64,000 bases of DNA from assembly GCA_015487975.1 (NCBI GenBank), contig WFOS01000052.1:1-64000 (forward strand), read 5' to 3'. This DNA comes from Ardenticatena sp. (GTDB lineage Bacteria > Chloroflexota > Anaerolineae > Ardenticatenales > Ardenticatenaceae). The notes under the pieces were generated by a model that was given only the letters and a program-made list of their open reading frames with translations, was not told where the DNA came from and searched no databases. Every line of letters starts with the position of its first letter. Positions within the stretch are counted from its first letter, which is position 1. Below, in pieces: positions 9,394 to 18,881 of the stretch. Both the position numbers and the translations under genes were made by a program.

Positions 9394-11709
9394 CTATTTT
9401 GGAAGTTTCTCCAATTTGGCAAAGCTCGCCAGCAATTTTTTGATCCCTTCCGCTTCGAAGGCGACAGTCACTTCTTCATCACCACTGCGTGTCCGTGTAC
9501 TTGAAATGACAACCCCGTCACCAAACTTCGGATGCCGTACACGGTCGCCCGCAGCAAACGCAAGGCTGGCTTTTTCGGCGCTCACCGCTTCACGACGTTT
9601 CTGCTTGCGTCGTTGCACACTCGTATCGTGTGTTGAACGTGATGGGTGTGTGCGGCGTGAGGCATGCGATTGCTTGAGGCCAATCCCAAGCGTCCCCTGG
9701 CGCGGCGAGCGTTTTTGCGGACGTGCCAGCAAGCTGGTGGGAATATCGCGCAGAAAACGCGATGGTTGGCGTGTATCGTAGCCACCCCATGTCTGGCGTC
9801 GGAAGGCATAGAGCAGGTAGAGCCGTTCCTTGGCGCGTGTGATGCCAACGTAAAAGAGGCGGCGTTCTTCGTCCAGGGAATCACGTTCGTCAGTGCTGCG
9901 GCTATGCGGAAGCAGATTTTCTTCGACACCTGTGATGAACACCACCTTGTATTCCAACCCCTTGGCGGTGTGCAGCGTGAGCAATGTCACAGCATCACGG
10001 TTCTCATCGATCGTATCGGCATCCGAGACCAACGCGATGTCTTCGAGGAAATCGGAGAGGCTCTGTGCAGGATCCACATACGAAAACTGGTTCGCCACGG
10101 CCAGCAATTCCTGGACGTTGGTCCAACGTTCTTCGGCATCGTCTTCCCCATCGCTCAGTGCCCGCTTGACATACTCGTGATAGTTGATGCGTTCGATCAC
10201 CTCTTGCAGCAAGTCTACAGCGTTCATGCGGTGGCGCACGCGAATCAAATCGCGCAGGAGTGTGTAAAATGCAAGAAGCGCATTGGCCGAACGTGTATCG
10301 AAGGGGGGCGGAATATCGGGCAAGAAGGGGGAAGGGGCTTCCTCGTCCGTGTCGACGCCGCCGCGCGAAGCAGCCAGCACCTGCAAAGCGGTGTAAATGG
10401 GCACGCCCAGCTGGTTGGCCCAGGTGATCAGCGTTTCCCACGTGCGCGCTCCAATACCACGTGGCGGCACGTTGATCACTCGCTCCATGCTGACAGCATC
10501 GAACGGGTTATGTATTAGGCGCATGTACGCCAGCAAATCCTTCACCTCGCGCCGCTCATAGAACCGTGTACCCCCGACCAACACATAGGGCACCCCGCCA
10601 CGCACAAAGGCTTCTTCCAGCGCACGCGATTGCGCATTGGTGCGATACATCACCGCGATGTCGGCATAGCGTGCTTCTCCCTGGCGCACTAGCTTGCGAA
10701 TCTCGCGCACAACGAACTGCGCTTCTTCGACTTCGTCATAGGCTTCATGCACCACAATTGGCTTGCCACGCCCCTTGTCGGTCCAGAGTTCGAGCGGCTT
10801 GCGATGCCGATTGCGCCGAATGACGGCTTGGGCAGCGTCCAGAATGGTTTGGGTCGAGCGGTAGTTTTGTTCCAGCAAAATAGTGCGCCGTTCGGGGAAG
10901 TCTTCTTCGAAGCGCAAGACGTTGCGGTAATCGGCCCCACGCCATGAATAAATCGATTGATCGATATCCCCCACCACGAACACATTCCGGTGGGTTTCCC
11001 CCAACAGGCGCACCAGTTCGTATTGGGGCATGTTGGTATCCTGAAACTCGTCGATATGCAGGAAGTGCCACCGCCGTCGCAAGCGTTCCAGTTCGTTCGG
11101 CTCCTCGCGGAAGAGACGCACCGTCAACAAGAGCAAATCATCGAAGTCGAGGGCGTTGGCCTCTCTGAGCCGCTCCTGATAACGTGCATACACCCGTGCT
11201 GCGACCGTTTCCCAGTAGGATGCAGCTTGCTTTTCCATCTGATCGGGGGAAAGTAATTCGTTCTTGGCGCGTGAAATGGCGGCATGCAGCGCAGTGGGAC
11301 GATAGGTTTTTTCATTGAGATTGAGATCTTGCACCACAATTTGCTTGATCAGACGGCGTTGGTCGTCCGTATCGTAAATGACGAATGCGTTGTCGTATCC
11401 CAGATGATGAATGGAACGGCGCAAAATTCGCGCACAGATGGCGTGGAACGTGCCCAGCGTCAAACCATCTACGCGGTTGCCCAGCAACTGCTCCAAACGC
11501 GACCGCATTTCGCGTGCGGCTTTGTTCGTGAACGTGACAGCCACAATTGCATGCGGGTCAATCCCGGCGACCTTCACCAGGTAGGCGATGCGGTGCGTCA
11601 ACACACGGGTCTTCCCCGATCCTGGCCCTGCCAACACGAGCACAGGCCCTTCGATAGCCGTCACCGCCTCGCGTTGCTGAGGGTTCAATCCATCCAACAA
11701 CTCTGCCAT
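9394..11709 (-). CDS. pcrA: UvrD/PcrA-type superfamily 1 DNA helicase
   Basis: MAELLDGLNPQQREAVTAIEGPVLVLAGPGSGKTRVLTHRIAYL; DFDDLL; TLHTAKGLEYKVVFITGVEE. Confidence 0.93.
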   Translation of the reverse strand: MAELLDGLNPQQREAVTAIEGPVLVLAGPGSGKTRVLTHRIAYLVKVAGIDPHAIVAVTFTNKAAREMRSRLEQLLGNRVDGLTLGTFHAICARILRRSIHHLGYDNAFVIYDTDDQRRLIKQIVVQDLNLNEKTYRPTALHAAISRAKNELLSPDQMEKQAASYWETVAARVYARYQERLREANALDFDDLLLLTVRLFREEPNELERLRRRWHFLHIDEFQDTNMPQYELVRLLGETHRNVFVVGDIDQSIYSWRGADYRNVLRFEEDFPERRTILLEQNYRSTQTILDAAQAVIRRNRHRKPLELWTDKGRGKPIVVHEAYDEVEEAQFVVREIRKLVRQGEARYADIAVMYRTNAQSRALEEAFVRGGVPYVLVGGTRFYERREVKDLLAYMRLIHNPFDAVSMERVINVPPRGIGARTWETLITWANQLGVPIYTALQVLAASRGGVDTDEEAPSPFLPDIPPPFDTRSANALLAFYTLLRDLIRVRHRMNAVDLLQEVIERINYHEYVKRALSDGEDDAEERWTNVQELLAVANQFSYVDPAQSLSDFLEDIALVSDADTIDENRDAVTLLTLHTAKGLEYKVVFITGVEENLLPHSRSTDERDSLDEERRLFYVGITRAKERLYLLYAFRRQTWGGYDTRQPSRFLRDIPTSLLARPQKRSPRQGTLGIGLKQSHASRRTHPSRSTHDTSVQRRKQKRREAVSAEKASLAFAAGDRVRHPKFGDGVVISSTRTRSGDEEVTVAFEAEGIKKLLASFAKLEKLPK

Positions 11710-11767
11710 GCCTGTCGTCCTTTCTTCCCTGACATCCACAACGCCATACTCCTGATATGACTTGGCA

Positions 11768-11810
11768 TAAAAAAAGCGGGGCTCGGCGTAGCGACACATG
11801 CACCCCGCTT
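11768..11810 (-). terminator. Rho-independent terminator (minus strand)
   Basis: Minus strand AAGCGGGGTG...GCCCCGCTTTTTTTATG just after the cNMP-domain gene. Confidence 0.75.
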
Positions 11811-11825
11811 GACGGAATGGTACAC

Positions 11826-13736
11826 TCAGCCCATTGGGCGCACCAGAACCATAACGTACTCCTGCGTATGGCGCATCTCCATGCTTCCACCTTCCAGGCG
11901 TTGCACGACCAACCAGGGCGCCACAACCCCCATCAGCCAGAAGAAGAGAAGCACCACAATTGCCAGGCGAATTTTAGCGCCTGTCGAAAGATATGTAAAC
12001 CAGTCTTGCACTTGGTCCCAGAGAGACGGGCCCTTCAGATCACTGCCTTCACGTTCGAAAACCAGGGCACTGGCGGTCCGTGTGCTCGACTGGCTCTCTG
12101 CCAGCGCGGGGGGGGCCTGTTCCTTCTGCTGCAAACGCTGCAAACGGGCACTAAGGGTGCGACTCAGCGAAAGCGCAATGTGAGGATGCCGTTCCAGCAT
12201 CGCCTCGAAGTCGGGGCGTGGGAGCATGTAGAGCACCACATCGGTAATGGCTTGTGCCGTTTCGGCATGTTCACTTCCCGTGAGCAAAGCGGTTTCTCCC
12301 AAAAATCCCCCCGGGCGAACGATCGAAACCTTGCCACGTGAATTGGTGACACGGACTTCCCCTTCGTACACGAGGTAGAAGGCTTCAGGCCATTCCCCCT
12401 GGTGATAGATCATGCTTCCTGTGGGATAGACCTGGCGTTGCAGTGCCTGCTCAATCGTTTGCAGGGCGTTCTCATCCAGCCCGAAGAAGAGAGGGAACAT
12501 GCGCAAAAACGATTGTTGCTCGGGGCGTTCCACCTTCTCCTCGCTCAGCAGGCTACGAAGCAGAAAACTCACCCGACTGCCCAGCTCGTTATGACGTGCC
12601 ATGAGCCGCTCGAACGCATCTTTGGTGAGACACCATAGCGTAGATGGCTCAGTTGCGAGAAGCGTTTTCGAGAGCGGACGCCCTGTGAGCAGAATATTTT
12701 CACCAATGGTAGAACCTTCTTCGTATTCGGCAACGACTCGCCCTTCTTCGACAACGTGCAAACGCCCACGATGCAGAATGCACAGAGCGTTCAGGGGGGC
12801 ATCGGGCGTGGCCAGCGTTTCCCCTGCTTCGGCATGAGAGACGATGAGGGCACGAATGACATCGTCTAGCACATCGAGCGGCAATTCTTCGAACAGGCTG
12901 GTGCGCTGCAAAGCATCGCGGGCTGCAATGCGGTCAATGGCCTCGGTTTCAGGTTGCTGGCGGCGGAAAATCTCGCGCAGGATGGGATATTGCTCGACGA
13001 GGTCGAGTAGGTCATCGCGGGCAATCTTCCAGAGCTGCACATCACCATCGGCGCGTGCGACCGCGCCATACGTACCGCCGCGCAAAACAGCATCAACCCC
13101 AATCACATCACCTTGCGCAGCATAGCGGAAGGGGTCGGTATCGTTTGGATTGATCGAAACCAACGCCACACGCCCTTCGCCAATGTAGTACGCATTGCGG
13201 GCGGGGGCATTGGCCTGGTAGACCAGTTCACCATGCTGCTTGATTTCGAGTTGCATACGTTCGGCAAGCGCTTCCAACACATGCGCAGGAATATCGGCGA
13301 ACAAAGGTGATTGCTGCAAAAGCGTGGCGACATAGGCGCGGGTATCGCCCACAGGTTGTCCCAGGAAACTGCCAATCTTGATGGCGATAATGGGGTATAC
13401 CTGAATCACTTCGAGCCAGTCTTCGCGAGTGAGTACCCACACATCTAGGTCGGTTGCGGCTTCACCGCGCACTTCATAGGGCAGGCCGAGCATCATGTCG
13501 GTTTCGCCCGCCAGGTTGGCAGGCCCCAGGTTGGCGATGATACGCCCATCTTCTACGTTGATGAGCCGCAACAACCCTGAACGCACGACATACAGAGCCG
13601 TGGCCGGGGCGCCCTGTTCGAACAACACATCGCCCTGGTGAAAACGCTGCAGGTGCATTCGTTCGATCAGGGCTTGCCGCTCCTCATCGCTCAGACGCGA
13701 AAAGAGCGGGGCATTTTGTAAAAACCGTTTCAACAC
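11826..13736 (-). CDS. Protein with four tandem cyclic-nucleotide-binding domains and a C-terminal TM segment
   Basis: Four homologous blocks beginning APLFSRLSDEE, SPLFADIPAHV, TSLFEELPLDV, FPLFFGLDENA with GE(T/N) phosphate-cassette-like sequences; TM IRLAIVVLLFFWLMGVVAPWLVV near C terminus. Confidence 0.85.
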   Translation of the reverse strand: MLKRFLQNAPLFSRLSDEERQALIERMHLQRFHQGDVLFEQGAPATALYVVRSGLLRLINVEDGRIIANLGPANLAGETDMMLGLPYEVRGEAATDLDVWVLTREDWLEVIQVYPIIAIKIGSFLGQPVGDTRAYVATLLQQSPLFADIPAHVLEALAERMQLEIKQHGELVYQANAPARNAYYIGEGRVALVSINPNDTDPFRYAAQGDVIGVDAVLRGGTYGAVARADGDVQLWKIARDDLLDLVEQYPILREIFRRQQPETEAIDRIAARDALQRTSLFEELPLDVLDDVIRALIVSHAEAGETLATPDAPLNALCILHRGRLHVVEEGRVVAEYEEGSTIGENILLTGRPLSKTLLATEPSTLWCLTKDAFERLMARHNELGSRVSFLLRSLLSEEKVERPEQQSFLRMFPLFFGLDENALQTIEQALQRQVYPTGSMIYHQGEWPEAFYLVYEGEVRVTNSRGKVSIVRPGGFLGETALLTGSEHAETAQAITDVVLYMLPRPDFEAMLERHPHIALSLSRTLSARLQRLQQKEQAPPALAESQSSTRTASALVFEREGSDLKGPSLWDQVQDWFTYLSTGAKIRLAIVVLLFFWLMGVVAPWLVVQRLEGGSMEMRHTQEYVMVLVRPMG

Positions 13737-13781
13737 GTTCTCATCTCCCTTTTCTCTTGGGTTCGCCTGTTGGCCAGCGGT

Positions 13782-14624
13782 TCAAGGAGCAGGTACAACT
13801 TGGCGGAAACGCACAACCCACCCACGTCTTGTTGTCGTTGCATCTTCTGGCGAGACTGTGCTGCATTTTGCGCCCTCTAGGGGCATTGTCAAGTCCAAAG
13901 CGACTTCGCTCTGCCCACGATCCACACGCACGGTATAACGCTGTCCTCGCACTTCCAAATCCGCATATCCTGGGTTGTCGGCTTTCAAACCAGTGAAGAA
14001 CCGTTGGGTGTCGTTTTCACTCTGTGCCAGCAGCGGGACACCGCTCATTGGGGTTCCGTCGGCATCCTCGACATAGACGACCAGCAGCGGCACATCACCG
14101 GGCTGCTCGGCACATGTCAGAGGGCGGCGTTCCACCACCACCCATTCATAGCGTCCCTGTTGCGTTTGCGGCGTTGGTGAGAGAGCAGGAACGGGGGAAG
14201 GGCTCGCCAGCGGAACAGGCGTCGCAGTAGGAGATGGTGTCGAAGGAGGGGATGAGGTTGCCACGTGTGCCAGCGCGCGTAAGGCGGGAGTATCGTATTC
14301 CAGGGCGACTGCCAATTGTGCCAGGCGGCGGGCTTCGTCTTCTCGTCCTTCGCGGCGGGCTTCATCCACCAGCAAAGTGAACAGGGGTGTTGGATTGGGA
14401 ACATCAAGTGCGGCAAAGCGTTCACGGGCTTTGCGCAAATCATGCTCGTAAGCGTAGGCGTCGGCAATCAAAAAGAGCATATCGCGGCGTATTTCGGCAC
14501 GCAATGCCGAAGGCGCTTGCGTGCCAGGTTGTGGGGCAAGCGGGCCCCATGCGAGCGCAACCCCCATTCCAAACCCGACGATGAGCAACCAGAACCACCA
14601 GAGCCGTTTGAGCAATTTCACCAT
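13782..14624 (-). CDS. Membrane-anchored hypothetical protein (N-terminal TM, S/P/T-rich linker, C-terminal beta domain)
   Basis: MVKLLKRLWWFWLLIVGFGMGVALAWGPL...; linker SSPPSTPSPTATPVPLASPSPVPALSPTPQ. Confidence 0.7.
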   Translation of the reverse strand: MVKLLKRLWWFWLLIVGFGMGVALAWGPLAPQPGTQAPSALRAEIRRDMLFLIADAYAYEHDLRKARERFAALDVPNPTPLFTLLVDEARREGREDEARRLAQLAVALEYDTPALRALAHVATSSPPSTPSPTATPVPLASPSPVPALSPTPQTQQGRYEWVVVERRPLTCAEQPGDVPLLVVYVEDADGTPMSGVPLLAQSENDTQRFFTGLKADNPGYADLEVRGQRYTVRVDRGQSEVALDLTMPLEGAKCSTVSPEDATTTRRGWVVRFRQVVPAP

Positions 14625-15598
14625 GTGCGCTGAAACTCCACTTCCCACGAGTAGAAGCCCGGGCACAGCTGCCCGCGCTCTTCCTGCAAGCGGCAGTCCG
14701 CCTCGCTCGTGCAATAGCCTGCTGCAATCAGGTCGGCGTAAGCGGGTGTCATGTTGTTGAGTTCGCGCGTCTCTTCGCTGCGATAGGTGCGCCCCGTTTC
14801 GTCGCCGATGACACGTACCCAATAGCCGCCCGACATGACGAATTCAGCGTTGCCGGGTTGCCCCGCTTTCGAACCACTGACCAACACAAAGCGCCCATCT
14901 TCCCAACGCACTTCCACCTGCACCCCATCCAATGGTCGCCCCTGGGCATCACGCACGCGCACATAGAGAATGTTGCGCCCCGGACATCCGCCATTCTCCT
15001 CTTTCGAGAGCAGGCGTGCCGTGCGTACGACGAAATCCAGCGCGGGTGTTGGCGTGGGTGAAGGGGGCGTGCGTGTCGCCACATCGACGCGCGGGCGTGG
15101 TGTCGGTGTCGGCGGGACGGGGAGAGCCGTCGGAGACGGTGTTGCTGTTGGCGTTGGCGTCGTGGTTGGTGTCGGGGTTGCCGTTGGTGTCGCCGTCGGC
15201 GTCGGCGTCATGGTTGGCGTCGCCGTCGGTGTTGGCGTTGGGGTTGGCAGATACGCCGCCATTTCAGGCGGCAATGCCCCAAATGCACGCGCGAGCGCCG
15301 CCAGGGCAGGCGTTGCAGGATCGTTCTGGGCTGCGGTTGCTTGCAGATGCAAACGCAACGCCGCAGGCGCAACCTGTGCCCATATCAGGCGTTGTCGCGC
15401 TTGCTCGACATCGCCGTTCAGCAGAAACGCAATGGCCGTCAGGCGCAAATAGTCGGTGCGATAGGCTGCGGCCAGGTCGGCGGGATAGACGTTTTCGTAG
15501 GTAACGGGGTTGCGCACAAGCCCGTAAAACAGCCCAGCGCTCAATCCCACCATCAACGCCAACAGCCCCAACGCAAGGCGTCGTATCATGCCGGGCAT
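14618..15598 (-). CDS. Membrane-anchored hypothetical protein with long (TPTA)n linker; probable paralogue of the adjacent gene
   Basis: MPGMIRRLALGLLALMVGLSAGLFYGLV...; linker LPTPTPTPTATPTMTPTPTATPTATPTPTTTPTPTA; overlaps the downstream gene by 7 nt. Confidence 0.75.
   Translation of the reverse strand: MPGMIRRLALGLLALMVGLSAGLFYGLVRNPVTYENVYPADLAAAYRTDYLRLTAIAFLLNGDVEQARQRLIWAQVAPAALRLHLQATAAQNDPATPALAALARAFGALPPEMAAYLPTPTPTPTATPTMTPTPTATPTATPTPTTTPTPTATPSPTALPVPPTPTPRPRVDVATRTPPSPTPTPALDFVVRTARLLSKEENGGCPGRNILYVRVRDAQGRPLDGVQVEVRWEDGRFVLVSGSKAGQPGNAEFVMSGGYWVRVIGDETGRTYRSEETRELNNMTPAYADLIAAGYCTSEADCRLQEERGQLCPGFYSWEVEFQRTW
15060..15250 (-). repeat. Low-complexity coding repeat, Thr/Pro linker
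   Basis: Repeated gtcggcgttggcgtcg/gttggtgtcg units encoding (TP)n. Confidence 0.8.
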
Positions 15599-15714
15599 GG
15601 TTCACTCAAGAGGTCGGTTTGGGTGTTCGCCATCTTCACACTTTGCGATACAATGCACGTTGTCTCAGTGATGGCAGAGTATAGAATGAAGACCACGCGC
15701 GTCAAACGAATTCC

Positions 15715-16413
15715 ATGACCCAAGTCTGGCTCTGGCTCCTGCTGGCATACCTGCTCGTCCGGCTGAGCACACACACGACCACACAATCGAGCACCACACC
15801 AGACGACCGCCCACTCGTAGAAGCCGCACAGGCTGGCGACCTGGAAGCCTTCAACCAGCTCGTTGGGCGGTATCAGCGGCTGGCCTACAACGTTGCCTAT
15901 CGCATCATGGGCGATGCCGATGCCGCTGCTGATGCGACGCAAGAGGCGTTCCTGGCAGCATTCCGCAAGCTGGACACCTACAAGCCTGGCACGTCGTTCA
16001 AAGCATGGCTGTTGCGTATTGTGACCAACAAATGCTACGATGCCCTGCGTGCCCAAAAACGCCGCCCCATGGCTTCGTTGGATGCGCTGCTCCTCGATCC
16101 GGACAAGCCCAATCGCCCATTCGAGCAGGTGGCACCCGAACGCCCCGACGAAGCCGTCGAACAAGCCGAGTTGCACGCGCTCTTGCAGGCACTTTTGCTG
16201 AAACTTCCCCCCGACCAGCGTGCCGTGCTTGTGTTGGCCGACGTGCAAGGGTACAAGTACCATGAAATTGCAGAGATTTTGGATATCGAAGTGGGAACCG
16301 TGAAAAGCCGCCTGTTTCGCGCCCGCCGAAAAATGCGCGACATGTTATGCCAGCACGAGGAACATTTACCGCCTGCCTACCGTTTCCAGAGCAGGCACAC
16401 GGAAACAGAGTAG
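15715..16413 (+). CDS. ECF-type RNA polymerase sigma factor with N-terminal hydrophobic segment
   Basis: LVEAAQAGDLEAFNQLVGRYQRLAYNVAYRIMGDADAAADATQEAFLAAFR (region 2) and LPPDQRAVLVLADVQGYKYHEIAEILDIEVGTVKSRLFRARRKMR (region 4); N terminus MTQVWLWLLLAYLLVRLS. Confidence 0.9.
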   Translation: MTQVWLWLLLAYLLVRLSTHTTTQSSTTPDDRPLVEAAQAGDLEAFNQLVGRYQRLAYNVAYRIMGDADAAADATQEAFLAAFRKLDTYKPGTSFKAWLLRIVTNKCYDALRAQKRRPMASLDALLLDPDKPNRPFEQVAPERPDEAVEQAELHALLQALLLKLPPDQRAVLVLADVQGYKYHEIAEILDIEVGTVKSRLFRARRKMRDMLCQHEEHLPPAYRFQSRHTETE

Positions 16414-16422
16414 AAGCGAGCC

Positions 16423-17151
16423 ATGCACATCGAACCTGAGTTGCTTTCAGCCTACCTCGACAACGAACTGAGCGATGAGGAGCGCCGAACGATCGAAGCC
16501 CACGTGCGCACTTGTGCTGAATGTCGCCGCGAACTGGCCGAGTTGCAGTGGACGGCTTCGCTTCTGGCGCAACTTCCCGAAGTGCGTGAGCCGCGCCCCT
16601 TCTACGTGCGCCGCACCGACCTGGAACCAGCACGTCCGCGCTGGCAAACATGGCTGGCCACATGGCGCCCTCTTTTCCGTGTTGCCAGTTATGCGGGCAC
16701 TGTGGTGGTCTTGTTCCTGCTCCTCCTCGACGTGCTGATGACCAACACGCCCTCGATGGATGTTTCCATGCCTACTGCCATGGAAATGGAAACCGAGTCG
16801 GCACCTGTGATGGAAAAAGCTGCTGAACCCGCTGGCGAAATGGCCATGCCTGCCGAGGAAGAGCGTGCCGTTCAGGCCCTTGAAGCCCCCTCCGCGGCCA
16901 AATCCGAAGAAGCCGACATGGCGTCCACTTCGGTACCAACCCACACAGCCGAATCCCAAGTGGCGAGCAGCACCGACCAAACCGCCGACCGAACACCCCC
17001 ACCCCACGCTGTACCTCCCACGAGGGGAGTACCCGGCGAGCAGCAATCGCGCCTGACAGTACCACGCTTGACGTGGCTTGTGTTGCTTCTTACCCTTTTG
17101 ACGACCATCCTCTACCTGTGGAGCAGCCGATGGGAACCACACGACCACTAA
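16423..17151 (+). CDS. Zinc-finger anti-sigma factor
   Basis: LLSAYLDNELSDEERRTIEAHVRTCAECRRELAELQ (ZAS-type HxxxCxxC), TM segments; directly downstream of the sigma factor. Confidence 0.85.
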   Translation: MHIEPELLSAYLDNELSDEERRTIEAHVRTCAECRRELAELQWTASLLAQLPEVREPRPFYVRRTDLEPARPRWQTWLATWRPLFRVASYAGTVVVLFLLLLDVLMTNTPSMDVSMPTAMEMETESAPVMEKAAEPAGEMAMPAEEERAVQALEAPSAAKSEEADMASTSVPTHTAESQVASSTDQTADRTPPPHAVPPTRGVPGEQQSRLTVPRLTWLVLLLTLLTTILYLWSSRWEPHDH

Positions 17152-18878
17152 CCAACCGCGATGTGGTGCGCGTTCTGCGCGATATTGCTGCGTTGCTGCA
17201 AATCAAAGGCGAAAATCGTTATCGCATTCTGGCCTATCAGCGTGCTGCCGATGCGATCGACCATCTGGGACGCGACCTGCACACACTCTGGCAGGAAGGG
17301 TGCCTGGATGAGATCCCTGGTGTTGGAGAAGCCATCGCCGCCAAAATCGACGAGCTCTTTCGTACAGGGCACCTGAAATATCTCGAACGTCTGGAACGCG
17401 AGTACCCCCGCTCACTCATCGAACTGCTGAACGTGCCAGACTTGGGCCCCAAGCGGGTGCGCACGCTCTACAAACAGTTGGGCATCACCACTCTGGACGA
17501 ACTGGAACAAGCCGCACGCGAAGGCAAACTGCGCTCACTGGCAGGATTTGGCGCAAAGACCGAAGCGAAAATGCTCGAAGGGATCCAGCGGCTGCGACAA
17601 CGAAGCAACCGCGTGCTGTTGGGGGTGGCACTCCCCCGTGCGTTGGCGCTTGTACACGCCTTGCGCGAAGCGGTTGGCGATACACTCGTTCACATCGACG
17701 TTGGCGGCAGCCTGCGCCGCCGCAAAGCCACCATCGGCGATATGGATCTGGTGGCTGCTGCGCACGATGCCGAAGCCGTCATGCAAGCGTTCGTCGCACT
17801 TCCACAAGTGGCCGACATTCTCTGGCGTGGCAACACCAAGACGCGAGTGCGCCTGCATACCGGCGACGAAGTCGATCTGCGCGTTGTGGCTCCCGAACGA
17901 TGGGGAACTGCGCTGCAATACTTCACTGGCAGTCAGGCGCACAACGTCCGCCTGCGCGAGCTGGCGCTGGCACAGGGGCTAAGCCTGAGCGAGTATAGCT
18001 TCAAGCGAGAAGATGGCAGCGAGCAACTCTGCACGACGGAAGAAGAGGTCTATGCAACGCTGGGCTTGCCTTGGATTCCGCCAGAATTGCGCGAAGATTG
18101 GGGCGAAATCGAAGCTGCACGCCAGGGGCACCTTCCCACCCTCTTGACCCTCGACGATATCCGCGGCGATTTGCACATGCACACGACTGCCAGTGATGGC
18201 CGCCTGAGCCTGCGCGAGATGGTCGAAGGAGCACGCGCGCGCGGCTATGCGTACATCGCCATCACCGACCACTCGCAGAGCCTCGGCATGGTCAACGGGC
18301 TGACTGTGGAACGCCTGCGTGCACAACAAGAGGACATTCGCGCCCTACAAGCCGAGTACGACGATATGCTCATCTTGCATGGCGCTGAGGTCGAAATCAA
18401 AGCCGACGGCACGCTGGACTACCCCGATGAGGTGCTTGCCGAGCTCGATATCGTCATTGCTTCCCTGCATACTGCCTTGCGCCAGCCGCGCGAACAGGTG
18501 ACGCAACGCCTGCTCAAGGCTATCCGCAACCCACATGTGGACATCATCGGCCACCCAACCGGGCGGCTGCTACTCAAACGTGAAGGCGCCGACCTTGACA
18601 TGGATGTCATTTTGCGAGCCGCTGCCGAGAGCGGCACCGTTCTCGAACTCAACGCCGCCCCCGAACGATTGGACCTGGACCCGGTCTATGTGCGTCAGGC
18701 GATCGAGTACGGATGTCTGATTGCCATTGACACGGACGCCCACCATACCGACGACTTCGATAACCTGCGCTACGGGGTTTGGCAGGCACGCCGTGGCTGG
18801 GCAGAAGCCCGCCACGTGCTCAATACACGTCCGCGTGAAGCATTCGAAGCGTGGCTTGCGCAACGAAACGGACGATAA
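17130..18878 (+). CDS. polX: DNA polymerase/3'-5' exonuclease PolX (X-family with PHP domain)
   Basis: MGTTRPLTNRDVVRVLRDIAALLQIKGENRYRILAYQRAADAI; GGSLRRRKATIGDMDLV; PHP: GDLHMHTTASDGRLSLREMVEGARARGYAYIAITDHS. Confidence 0.93.
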   Translation: MGTTRPLTNRDVVRVLRDIAALLQIKGENRYRILAYQRAADAIDHLGRDLHTLWQEGCLDEIPGVGEAIAAKIDELFRTGHLKYLERLEREYPRSLIELLNVPDLGPKRVRTLYKQLGITTLDELEQAAREGKLRSLAGFGAKTEAKMLEGIQRLRQRSNRVLLGVALPRALALVHALREAVGDTLVHIDVGGSLRRRKATIGDMDLVAAAHDAEAVMQAFVALPQVADILWRGNTKTRVRLHTGDEVDLRVVAPERWGTALQYFTGSQAHNVRLRELALAQGLSLSEYSFKREDGSEQLCTTEEEVYATLGLPWIPPELREDWGEIEAARQGHLPTLLTLDDIRGDLHMHTTASDGRLSLREMVEGARARGYAYIAITDHSQSLGMVNGLTVERLRAQQEDIRALQAEYDDMLILHGAEVEIKADGTLDYPDEVLAELDIVIASLHTALRQPREQVTQRLLKAIRNPHVDIIGHPTGRLLLKREGADLDMDVILRAAAESGTVLELNAAPERLDLDPVYVRQAIEYGCLIAIDTDAHHTDDFDNLRYGVWQARRGWAEARHVLNTRPREAFEAWLAQRNGR

Positions 18879-18881
18879 GCC

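Noticed and set aside
9664-10518. 284-aa plus-strand ORF
   Set aside because: Antisense to conserved helicase motifs.
15060-15250. GTCGGCGTTGGC-type repeats as a regulatory or mobile repeat
   Set aside because: Explained as an in-frame Thr-Pro linker microsatellite.
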